Positions 1 to 6,719 of a stretch of 9,351 nucleotides of DNA are shown piece by piece. The position numbers and the translations under genes are program-made. The notes below the pieces were generated by a model. That model had not been told where the DNA came from. It did not search any database and saw nothing but the letters and a program-made list of their open reading frames with translations. Position 1 is the first letter of the stretch; the number at the start of each line of letters is the position of its first letter. The DNA comes from Moraxella equi (lineage in GTDB: Bacteria; Pseudomonadota; Gammaproteobacteria; Pseudomonadales; Moraxellaceae), in the NCBI RefSeq assembly GCF_002027555.1, contig NZ_MXAP01000036.1, positions 1 to 9,351 of the forward strand, read 5' to 3'.

Positions 1-725
1 TCGGCACCCATGCCGCCGTCTAAGTGGTCATCGCCATCACCACCATAAAGAGTGTCATTGCCTTCGTTACCATAAAGAGTGTCATCACCTGCATTGCCAT
101 AAATAGTATCATTACCCAGACCACCAGTCAAATGATTATTACCACCATTCGCCGTGATGATGTTATCAAACTCATCACCAATAACATTAAAATTACCATC
201 ACCTAGCAAGGTTGCCGCCTCAAAGTTATTGGCAGACAAATCGAAATCAGAGGCGATGTGAATGGTGTCATAACCACCCTCTAAGTCTTTGCCTTCTTCA
301 AGGTAGGTGTCAAATTCATCAACAATATACACGTCATCGCCAAGACCACCGATGAGGGTATCAGCACCTTCTCCGCCCTCTAGCCAATCATTGCCATCAC
401 CGCCAATGAGTATGTCATCGCCCTCATTGCCAAATAAGGTGTCATGCCCTGCATTGCCCTCCAAGATGTCGTTACCTTCACCACCATAAAGAAAATCATC
501 GCCCAAATTGCCATGTAGCATATCATTGCCACCGTTGCCATGCAAAGTGTCGTTATCATCACCGCCATGAATAATATCATGGTTATTACCACCATAAATA
601 GTATCAAAGCCGTCTCCGCCCTCGACGTGATTGATGGCATGGATATTGCCATGCAAGGTGTCATTACCAGATAAACCTTTAATGATATTAAGATGATTAT
701 CTAGCGTTCCTCTAATAACATCATG
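1..725 (-). repeat. RTX nonapeptide (GGxGxDxxx) repeat block
   Basis: This stretch encodes the main array of glycine/aspartate-rich nonapeptides of the RTX protein, seen as units such as GGNGGNDML, GGEGNDILE and GNEGDDILI. Such repeats form calcium-loaded parallel beta rolls that fold after type I secretion. The array is interrupted around 200-320 by a non-repeat segment (YIVDEFDTYLEEGKDLEG and following) and then resumes up to the window edge. Shorter outlying RTX units are encoded near 1440-1510 and 1020-1090. At DNA level this gives the imperfect repetition seen on the plus strand (ccaccata, atcattgcc motifs). Confidence 0.93.
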
Positions 726-3501
726 GCTATCACCGCCCATGAACACCACCTTAGACATCAAGTCTTCATGATACCAAACACCATCGTCAGCAAAACCGAT
801 ACTTAACTTAGCGTTATTACTATTATTTAGATAGTTCTTTAGAATAATTTTGTCAGCATTGCCATAGTGAATAACTAAGTCATTGCCATTAAAAATCACC
901 TGCCCAATCTCATCGGAAGTAATATCATCAAAGATAATATGACTTGCTTCTTTTGAATAATCTTCTTCAATGATAGTATCAATACCATCTCCCAAAGAGA
1001 AATGGTAACTGTCTATGCCGGCACCACCTGTCAAGATATCATTGCCAATGCCGCCAATCAGCACGTCATGACCATCGAAACCAAAGAGTTGATTATTGTT
1101 TGTATTGCCATTTAAAATATCAGAACCACGCCATCCGTTGATGTAAATATCGTTTTGCGATACTGGTAGGTTTTGTATCGGCTCTTCCAAAATCTCTGTG
1201 AGCAAAATTATTTTATCATCAAATTTAAAATAAACTTCTTTGGTGGAATATGCATCCATTGCACCTAATAAGGTTAGCTGATTATCGCCTGACTTGACAA
1301 TAAGATTACTGCTTTGGCGATAAAAATCAAAATCTGTATGGCGACCACCTGCAAAGACAAGTTTGTCATAGCCATCGCCTACATTGTTATAATGCACAAA
1401 ATCTCTACCCCAATTTTTGGTAAAGACATAAGTGTTGCGACCATCACCACCTGACAGATAATCATCGCCCACACCAGACACAATCACATCATCGCCAACA
1501 CCGCCATGAACGGTTTTGCCAGTTTTAGCATTAATCATGATGATATCATTACTGGCATTGGCGTTATAGGTTTTATTACCTTTATCATCTAGACTGATGA
1601 TGTTATTGAGTTTTGATTTGTCTGCATGGGCAACATCAAACTCTTTAAACATCTTATCAATATACTCTTTGAGATTATATTTGTCAGATAACTCATCTCG
1701 CCATTCTTGGAGTAGTGCAAATGCTTTTTCATAGCCACCAACTTCAATAACACCGCCATTTAACTTGATTAAATCCTTTAAGTCCTCTAAGGCTTCTAAT
1801 GGACGAGTTTGATATTTGGATAGTAGCATTTCCTCAAACTTGGTAAAGTCCATCACCATTTCTTTGCCATTGGTATAAACTTCGATGGCTTCTAGGTAGG
1901 GTTTTAAGATGGTTTGATTAAGTAGATTGTGATAGAGTCTGTCCTTGACTTCATTATATTTGTCTTCAAAGATTTTGGTTTGACTTCTGTTGACTTCATA
2001 TAGGTATTCTGTCGGTGTTATACCCATCATTGCATCGACGAATTTTACTTGATGTTTAAGTTTTTCATTGGCATTCTCTGGCGGTCTTTGGTTGACAATA
2101 TAATCAGGCAAAGCTTGGTTTGGTGTTAGTCTAACCGTATGGACGGGTATATCCTTCTTATTAGATGATGAGTTAGAGCTTCCTAGCGTCTCTGATATTG
2201 ACAAATCAGACATATCGCTGATGGTTGCCGATCCGCCACGCCCACCATTTGATGAACCTAACATGGTAGATGATGACATGTCTATCCATTTGATATTTTC
2301 TTGTTTCATGATTTTAATATCAGTGTCAGCATATAAGACATCTGTCTTTGACCATGCAAGCATCAAATCATCAAGCAGTGCCTTTTGAGCTACTCTTGTG
2401 GTTGCCTTGCTGTATCTTCCTAATATATCAGCCAGCTCATCAGACTTCATCGCTGCCTGCTGTATGTCAGCCAGTCTGCCCATGCCATAGACACTTGGCA
2501 GTGCCTTGACTGCATCGCTTAGCTCTACTTTATTTAGATGGCGAGTATGAATGCTGTCTGCCTCAAAGTTGACATCAGCCAAAGTACCAACCGAACCGTC
2601 TGCCTTTACAAAGGTCGCTTGTTCTTTAATAATACCACCATCAACCTCTTTATTGACAGTCTCTTTATTGTTTAGGTCAATGCGTTCAATGCCAAGCTCT
2701 TCTAGACTTATGAGTTCATCATCAGTGCTAACGCCATCACCATTCTTATCCTGCCATACTTTTAGCTCACCAAATGCCTTATCATTGGCATCAATCACGC
2801 CATCACCATTATCATCAAGGTCGGCAAGTGCCTCCATGCCACTTGTGGCAAGATCGCCATTGGCAAGGCGTGTATTATCCCCAAACAGCTCTGACCCATC
2901 ATTAATCTTGCCATCGCCACTCACATCACGCACCAGCAGTCCATCGGACTTATCCACCCACCCTGTCGCCGTAGCGATACCATCCCCATCATGGTCAAAC
3001 ATCGCTCCATGATAACCAAACTTAGACACCGTACCCACACCATTACCATCTAGGTCTAGGATGATGGGGTCGTAGTATTGTTTTGTGTAACCTTGGGTGG
3101 GGGATTCGTCTTTTAATGCTTGGTACTTCTCATAATCTTCACACTCAAGATAATTGATGAGCATGTTCACGCCAACTCCCACTCCCACGCCAATAACTGT
3201 CGCTACTGCTATACTGAGAACACCAGGACCCCCAACTGCTAATGCAGCTCCATAAGCCCAAGAACTAGCTTTCCATGAGACCACATCTTGTGCTACATTA
3301 AACCATTCTCCATGCCAAGCATGAACCCCCATTTGTGTTACGGTCGCTATATTTCCAAACCATGAAAATTTATACTTATCAAGTGGAGCATAAGAAGGCG
3401 GTTTATCTACATGAGAATTAGCCATATTCCAGGCACCATCAATACCTGACATAACATAAGTAAATTTATTGTCTAAATCATTGTCTTTTTTTACAATACA
3501 T
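1..3501 (-). CDS. FrpC-type RTX protein with N-terminal hydrophobic domain and Asp-Pro self-processing-like module; frameshifted near start, 3' end outside window
   Basis: A large secreted calcium-binding protein of the RTX/FrpC family; about 1166 residues are visible and the C-terminus, where a type I secretion signal would lie, is cut off. The start at 3501 has a GGAGG Shine-Dalgarno 9 nt upstream and matches the paralogue at 4898. Seven A residues (3486-3492) then lead to TGA after seven codons; dropping one A opens an uninterrupted frame to the window edge. Frame-corrected layout: residues 1-143 N-terminal domain with a Gly-rich hydrophobic stretch (about 81-118); D144-P145 opening a calcium module to about 320, with DHDGDG, DVSGDG, DDNGDG and DKNGDG loops; a charged, probably helical middle to about 640; then RTX nonapeptides and HCBP-related segments from about 666. 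The start overlaps the upstream membrane-protein stop by 11 nt. An in-frame ATG at 3452 lacks a clear Shine-Dalgarno. Family assignment is firm; a toxin role is inference. Confidence 0.88.
2540..3071 (-). other. Self-processing-like module (SPM) region of the RTX protein
   Basis: The encoded segment begins at an Asp-Pro pair (GAC CCC, 3071-3066) and continues IILDLDGNGVGT, then FDHDGDGIATATGWV, DGLLVRDVSGDGKI, GSELFGDNTRL, LDDNGDGVIDAND and VWQDKNGDGVS, ending near ADSIHTRH. This order and the length of about 176 residues match what I recall of the Neisseria meningitidis FrpC self-processing module. In that module, calcium triggers cleavage of the Asp-Pro bond, and the freed aspartate can crosslink to lysine. 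The similarity is by recalled family pattern, not alignment; activity here is inferred. Confidence 0.72.
3016..3108 (-). repeat. 93-bp near-identical direct repeat, copy A (at the Asp-Pro junction)
   Basis: This stretch matches 4408-4500 at 91 of 93 positions by eye. It encodes the linker ESPTQGYxKQYYDP and the first part of the calcium module up to VSKFG. Flanking coding sequence on the upstream (N-terminal) side is far more diverged, so this is a sharp island of identity in two otherwise divergent paralogues. Confidence 0.93.
3486..3492 (-). other. A7 homopolymer causing frame disruption at codons 4-6 of the RTX gene
   Basis: On the coding strand the start reads ATG TAT TGT followed by seven A then GAC AAT GAT. 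With seven A the frame meets TGA at 3480-3478. With six A (or nine) it joins the long RTX frame. The paralogue has ATG TCT TGT AAA GAC at the same place and is in frame. The tract could be a phase-variation or slippage site, a fixed mutation or a sequencing error. Confidence 0.85.
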
Positions 3502-4054
3502 GATTTTTAACCTCCAATTGATAAACAAAACCTTGAATAAAAAATATGATAGGTACCGCCCTAAATACTATATGATAAAAGAAATTCACAAAGTGATTGT
3601 CATTGGTCATTCCCCCATTTCTATAGGGTGGATACATAGTATAACTGGTAATATAAGCAATAAGAATTGCCAAAAATAGAAAAATAAATCCTGTTAATAA
3701 AGGTCTTGCATAGTATGGCGTATTTCCATAGCCAAGCGACAGTTTTTGCTTGATATTTTTTCTAATGACAACCTTAGTATTTATAGACATTTCAAAAAAA
3801 GATACCTTTATAAAAACAATCAAAAACAGAATAAAATGATATATAGCCATCATGTCGTATAGCCATCTGTTGTGATAAGTACCATCCATATTTTTGGCAA
3901 AGAAAGTAAATCCTGTATAATTCTCAGGCACAAAAAATAAACCACCAAAGATAATGGCTGGTAGTAATAGATAAGTGATTTTTGGAAAAAACACCATATC
4001 TTTTACAACGGATACGATGGCCTTTATCTCAAAATTTTCATCATCTCCACTCAT
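3491..4054 (-). CDS. Four-helix membrane protein, putative immunity partner of the RTX protein (copy 1)
   Basis: A 187-residue integral inner-membrane protein that I cannot assign to a named family. Hydrophobic segments fall at about residues 26-42, 67-87, 118-137 and 156-177, with a polar loop between the first two carrying PENYTGF, AKNMDGT and NRWLYD. These three motifs recur in the second copy at 4888-5451, which has the same length, while the rest is strongly diverged. The ATG at 4054 is preceded by GGGGTGG at a 10-nt spacing. Its stop overlaps the start of the RTX gene by 11 nt (ATGTATTGTAA), suggesting translational coupling. It is visibly richer in A+T than tyrB. Position, size, membrane topology and co-duplication with the toxin-like N-terminal domain suggest immunity, but a chaperone or accessory role for secretion is also possible. 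Confidence 0.85.
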   Translation of the reverse strand: MSGDDENFEIKAIVSVVKDMVFFPKITYLLLPAIIFGGLFFVPENYTGFTFFAKNMDGTYHNRWLYDMMAIYHFILFLIVFIKVSFFEMSINTKVVIRKNIKQKLSLGYGNTPYYARPLLTGFIFLFLAILIAYITSYTMYPPYRNGGMTNDNHFVNFFYHIVFRAVPIIFFIQGFVYQLEVKNHVL

Positions 4055-4071
4055 ATTTAATATACCACCCC

Positions 4072-4093
4072 AAAATTAATGCTTATTAATTTT
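4072..4093. promoter_or_regulatory. Perfect 9-bp inverted repeat with 4-nt loop upstream of membrane protein 1
   Basis: AAAATTAAT and ATTAATTTT flank GCTT. It sits 18 bp before the ATG at 4054, directly next to the GGGGTGG ribosome-binding element. It could be a protein operator or an mRNA hairpin limiting translation. It does not resemble a Fur box. It is absent before the paralogue start at 5451. Confidence 0.5.
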
Positions 4094-4239
4094 ATCACAA
4101 CAATCTATCTATAGGTTGGCATATTGATCCAATCTTGATTTTGTTAGATTTTGTTGTTGCTCAACCTAAAACACAGGCTTTTAACCATCCATCATCACAC
4201 ATTTAAGAAGTGTCGATTATGAACAAGTGAATAAGATTA

Positions 4240-4248
4240 ATCATACCA
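4240..4248 (-). promoter_or_regulatory. Putative extended -10 promoter of cassette copy 1
   Basis: On the minus strand this reads TGG TATGAT, a TGn extended -10 hexamer, followed by TAA. The corresponding sequence in the second cassette is TGG TATTAT at 5488-5496, in the same surrounding repeat. No good -35 is visible, as is usual for extended -10 promoters. If used, the leader before the ATG at 4054 is about 180 nt. Confidence 0.4.
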
Positions 4249-4252
4249 CACC

Positions 4253-4292
4253 CTAACAATCCACAAACAAATACTCAACATAAATCTCAAAA
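4253..4292. repeat. 40-bp direct repeat, copy A (upstream of cassette 1)
   Basis: This matches 5506-5545 at 39 of 40 positions (one T/C difference). Weaker similarity continues to about 4217 and 5472. The two copies bracket the orphan cassette, and copy A begins only 10 bp beyond the orphan RTX stop codon. That pattern is expected if the whole unit, including its promoter region, was tandemly duplicated. Confidence 0.9.
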
Positions 4293-4301
4293 ATACCGTC
4301 C

Positions 4302-4898
4302 CTACACCACCATCTCCCACCATTCATCATTAACCGCTACCCATCCTGTCGCCGTAGCAATACCATCATGGTCAAACATCGCTCCCCCGCTCATCATAAA
4401 TAGCACGCCAAACTTAGACACCGTACCCACACCATTACCATCTAGGTCCAGGATGATGGGGTCGTAGTATTGTTTTGCGTAACCTTGGGTGGGGGATTCG
4501 GTAGGGCGTGGTTTGAATTTTTCGTGGCTATCACATTCAAGCCCATCAATCAGACGATTTAGGTATATACTTGTGGCTGTTGCGGCAATGGTTGCTCCGA
4601 TAATAACTGGTATGGTTGGCACAAACGCACCGACAATACCAGCATATACCAAAGAGCTAGCTTTCCAAACAACAACATCTTGTGCAACATTAGACCACTC
4701 ACCATGCAAAGCATGGTTGCCCATTTGTAGCAATGTCAATCCATTGCCGAATTTGGAAAAGCTATATTTTCCAACATCAGACAACCTATCTGGCGGATTC
4801 ATATGAGATTTAAATGTATTCCATGCACCATCATAAGTCGCACCCAAATAGGTTACGCCATCATCAAAGTTGCCTTTATTTAAGTCTTTACAAGACAT
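4302..4898 (-). CDS. Truncated orphan RTX N-terminal fragment (hydrophobic domain plus partial self-processing-like module)
   Basis: A 198-residue paralogue of the N-terminus of the large RTX protein. It starts at ATG 4898 with AGAGGAG 7 nt upstream and overlaps the preceding membrane gene stop by 11 nt (ATGTCTTGTAA). Residues 1-145 form the N-terminal domain, sharing YDGAWN, HGEW, NVAQDVV and WKASS with the large protein. The hydrophobic stretch (about 82-117) is diverged and lacks the Gly-Val run. D146-P147 opens the calcium module, which is damaged: six extra residues (VLFMMS) after VSKFG, loss of an Asp-Gly pair in DHDGIAT, and a foreign tail NDEWWEMVV replacing the calcium loop. No RTX repeats or secretion signal remain, so it is unlikely to be exported alone. 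It resembles the orphan toxin modules of polymorphic toxin loci. Whether the fragment is active is unknown. Confidence 0.85.
   Translation of the reverse strand: MSCKDLNKGNFDDGVTYLGATYDGAWNTFKSHMNPPDRLSDVGKYSFSKFGNGLTLLQMGNHALHGEWSNVAQDVVVWKASSLVYAGIVGAFVPTIPVIIGATIAATATSIYLNRLIDGLECDSHEKFKPRPTESPTQGYAKQYYDPIILDLDGNGVGTVSKFGVLFMMSGGAMFDHDGIATATGWVAVNDEWWEMVV
4408..4500 (-). repeat. 93-bp near-identical direct repeat, copy B
   Basis: This is the second copy of the island at 3016-3108, inside the orphan fragment. The offset between copies is 1392 bp, a multiple of three. Both copies are read in the same frame relative to the RTX body, so crossover within them would produce an in-frame fusion. 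Confidence 0.93.
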
Positions 4899-5451
4899 AT
4901 TTATTCTCCTCTATTTTTCGGACAAAGACCGCTAAAAAAAATGCTATAAAAAGTTGTGTTTTGACAAAAAACTGTATGATAAAGTTAAAGATATAGTTGC
5001 CATTTCTTGCAACGTCTGTTCTTTCAAATTCGGAATATTCATCAAAAACATTAAAAAAAATAAATATGCAAGCTAGAAATAGAAAATAAAATGCAGAATG
5101 CAATGGGTTTGTGTTCGGATAACCACCATGATTTTCTCTAATAACTTTTCTTACATAAGTTGATATAATTTGCCGATTTCTATCTGTCAAACCTAAAATA
5201 AGACTCTTGCAAAAAACCAAAAATAAAATGAATATCTGGTAAAAGAATACAGTGTCATAAATCCATTTATTTTGAATTGTTCCATCCATAGTTTTAGCGT
5301 ATGCAATAAAACCATCATAATTATCAGGGATAAAAAATAAGCTTGAAAACAAAATGCAAGGAACAATAATATAAACAAATTTTGGAAAAATCACCATTTC
5401 CCAAAAAACAATCAGTAGAATTTTTATATCCAAACTCTTAGAATCCATCAT
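4888..5451 (-). CDS. Four-helix membrane protein, putative immunity partner of the orphan fragment (copy 2)
   Basis: A multi-pass membrane protein paralogous to the one at 3491-4054. I chose the ATG at 5451 rather than the upstream in-frame TTG at 5472. It yields exactly 187 residues, as in the other copy, and aligns MVIFPK near residue 19 with MVFFPK. The ribosome-binding site is weak (GAGTG). Shared motifs are PDNYDGF, AKTMDGT and NKWIYD in the first loop, and a K(H/Y)VL ending. Predicted helices lie at about 24-41, 66-87, 119-134 and 152-177. The rest, especially residues 88-150, is diverged, as would be expected if each protein recognises its own partner. Its stop overlaps the orphan fragment start. 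It is strongly A+T-rich. Immunity is inferred from context only; the family is not recognised. Confidence 0.83.
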   Translation of the reverse strand: MMDSKSLDIKILLIVFWEMVIFPKFVYIIVPCILFSSLFFIPDNYDGFIAYAKTMDGTIQNKWIYDTVFFYQIFILFLVFCKSLILGLTDRNRQIISTYVRKVIRENHGGYPNTNPLHSAFYFLFLACIFIFFNVFDEYSEFERTDVARNGNYIFNFIIQFFVKTQLFIAFFLAVFVRKIEENKYVL

Positions 5452-5487
5452 TAGACACTCAAAACCAATCAATTATGAATAAGCTTA

Positions 5488-5496
5488 ATAATACCA
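5488..5496 (-). promoter_or_regulatory. Putative extended -10 promoter of cassette copy 2
   Basis: The minus strand reads TGG TATTAT, with TGTG just ahead, about 37 bp upstream of the ATG at 5451. The equivalent element in cassette 1 is conserved within a repeat. No convincing -35 is seen. Confidence 0.42.
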
Positions 5497-5505
5497 CACC
5501 AATCT

Positions 5506-5545
5506 CTAACAATCCACAAACAAATACCCAACATAAATCTCAAAA
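5506..5545. repeat. 40-bp direct repeat, copy B (upstream of cassette 2)
   Basis: This copy of the repeat at 4253-4292 lies upstream of the second membrane gene. It marks the outer limit of recognisable cassette similarity, since sequence beyond 5546 has no counterpart at 4293 onward. Confidence 0.9.
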
Positions 5546-5741
5546 TGCAAAAGATTTAGAGCGGTTGCTACAAGGCATGATAAGCTACTGGTGTGTTATC
5601 AAGGTACTGTGGCTTTGGCTTTTGTTTGTCAGTGGGTGAGATTGTTGTGAATGTTCAACGTGTTCTACATCATTGCCAAATCCAGTATTTTATCAAGCAA
5701 ATCCGATTAATTTTTACCCAAAAAATATTTTTTCCGCCCCC
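5546..5741. other. Unassigned intergenic sequence between cassette 2 and the LysR gene
   Basis: Together with the flanking promoter elements, this is part of a 350-bp gap between two divergent genes. It contains only short open frames with no Shine-Dalgarno, no recognisable RNA gene and no clear inverted repeats. The 5546-5680 part is less AT-rich than its surroundings and could be a fragment of a lost gene or element, but I cannot identify it. Confidence 0.4.
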
Positions 5742-5769
5742 TTGTATCTTGGCAATTATCATTTATAAT
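5742..5769 (+). promoter_or_regulatory. Putative sigma70 promoter of the LysR gene
   Basis: TTGTAT (5742-5747) and a perfect TATAAT (5764-5769) are separated by 16 bp. Transcription would start about 25 nt before the ATG at 5802, leaving room for the AAGG ribosome-binding element at 5789-5792. Confidence 0.55.
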
Positions 5770-5801
5770 ATCATCTTATATATTTATTAAGGTTAATAAT
5801 A

Positions 5802-6719
5802 ATGAGTACTACCCTACGCCAACTAAAAGCCTTTGTGCTTGTCGCCGAGCAAAACAGTTTTACCAAGGCTGCCGAGACACTGTGCCTGACCCAATCCGCC
5901 CTAAGCGGTCTGATCAAGGAGTTAGAACAAAATCTTGATGTCAAACTATTTGACCGCACCACACGCAAACTACACCTATCAGACGCAGGTTCACGGCTAC
6001 TGCCACAGGCTCGGCGAGTACTCAACGAGATGTCGGTACTCAACGAAAAAGTCAATAACCTAAAATCGCTACACCAAGGACACGTCCGCCTTGCTGTCTC
6101 TCAGCAGTTGTCTGCGTCCACCATGCCCAAATTTGTCGCTAAATTCTGTGAGCTACACCCCAACATTCAGGTCACGCTCACCGACTGCTCGGTGGATAAT
6201 GTGGTTGAGCATATCGAGAACCTAGAAGCTGATTTGGGGGTCGCCCCTGAGCGTCCTTATTCTGATGACTTGAATGTGGATGTGCTGTTTAGTTCGCCTT
6301 TTTATCTGGTGCTACCACCAAACCACCCCTTTGCCCAAAAAGATGAAATTACATGGGCGGACTTGCTTGATGAAAAGCTCATTACCCTAAACGGACCTTT
6401 TATTAAAAGCCTACAAAACGAACTTCCCAATAACATTTCAAGTCGTATCTTTAACCCCGATTTTGAGATTAATTTTCTCTCAACCGCCCTTGGCATGACC
6501 CGAATGGGGCTTGGGGTGACGTTATGCCTGCTCTACGCTGCCGAATGGGTTGAGCTATACGGGCTGGTCATGCGACCCATCAGCGAGCCTGTGGTGGAAC
6601 GCAAGTTTTTACTCTACACCCACAAAAACCGCTCGCTGTCGCCTGCCGCTCTTGCCTTTAAGGAATTTTTGATTAATAACGCTGGGGATTTTTTGGTCAG
6701 TAAGCCCAAGGCGGTATAG
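5802..6719 (+). CDS. LysR-family transcriptional regulator
   Basis: A complete 305-residue LysR-type regulator, the usual length for the family. The N-terminus MSTTLRQLKAFVLVAEQNSF carries the canonical winged helix-turn-helix: residues 18-37 (SFTKAAETLCLTQSALSGLI), then the wing LFDRTTRKLHLSDAG (49-63). A linker helix follows to about 88, then a two-lobe effector-binding domain (about 90-297), with HVRLAVSQQLSAST opening lobe one. Such proteins bind as tetramers to the promoters of target genes and respond to a small co-inducer. The target is not evident: its divergent neighbour is the RTX cassette, 350 bp away, and downstream lies a toxin-antitoxin remnant. No T-N11-A motif stands out. AAGG at 5789-5792 supports the ATG. 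Family call is firm; specificity is unknown. Confidence 0.95.
   Translation: MSTTLRQLKAFVLVAEQNSFTKAAETLCLTQSALSGLIKELEQNLDVKLFDRTTRKLHLSDAGSRLLPQARRVLNEMSVLNEKVNNLKSLHQGHVRLAVSQQLSASTMPKFVAKFCELHPNIQVTLTDCSVDNVVEHIENLEADLGVAPERPYSDDLNVDVLFSSPFYLVLPPNHPFAQKDEITWADLLDEKLITLNGPFIKSLQNELPNNISSRIFNPDFEINFLSTALGMTRMGLGVTLCLLYAAEWVELYGLVMRPISEPVVERKFLLYTHKNRSLSPAALAFKEFLINNAGDFLVSKPKAV

Larger units (their letters stand above)
4055..4301. promoter_or_regulatory. Intergenic leader of cassette copy 1
   Basis: This 247-bp AT-rich gap lies between the end of the orphan RTX fragment and the start of the first membrane protein. It holds the 40-bp repeat shared with 5506-5545, an extended -10-like element, about 135 bp with no counterpart in the other cassette, and a perfect 9-bp palindrome just before the ribosome-binding site. 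I see no plausible coding sequence in it. Confidence 0.6.

Noticed and set aside
1..725. Short regularly spaced repeats on the plus strand resembling a CRISPR or satellite array
   Set aside because: Units are imperfect, spaced by multiples of nine bases, and translate on the minus strand into RTX nonapeptides.
2551..3012. 153-codon plus-strand open frame rich in Ser and Pro
   Set aside because: It is antisense to the self-processing-like module, has no ribosome-binding site, and its composition is that expected from reversed Asp/Gly-rich coding sequence.
3478..3501. Programmed -1 ribosomal frameshift at the A-rich heptamer
   Set aside because: Joining the start to the RTX body needs a +1 (or -2) shift, not -1, so the classical A AAA AAG type of slippage does not restore the frame.
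4072..4093. Fur box or rho-independent terminator
   Set aside because: It does not follow the GATAATGATAATCATTATC pattern, and the AT-only stem is too weak for a terminator.
4489..4806. 105-codon plus-strand open frame
   Set aside because: It lies antisense to the orphan RTX fragment, which has a good start, Shine-Dalgarno and a paralogue; the plus-strand frame has none of these.
5452..5472. TTG start at 5472 for the second membrane protein
   Set aside because: The ATG at 5451 gives exactly the length and N-terminal alignment of the paralogue; the TTG adds seven residues without support.
5593..5790. 65-codon plus-strand frame before the LysR gene
   Set aside because: No Shine-Dalgarno, Cys/Ile-rich low-complexity product, and it runs through the LysR promoter.
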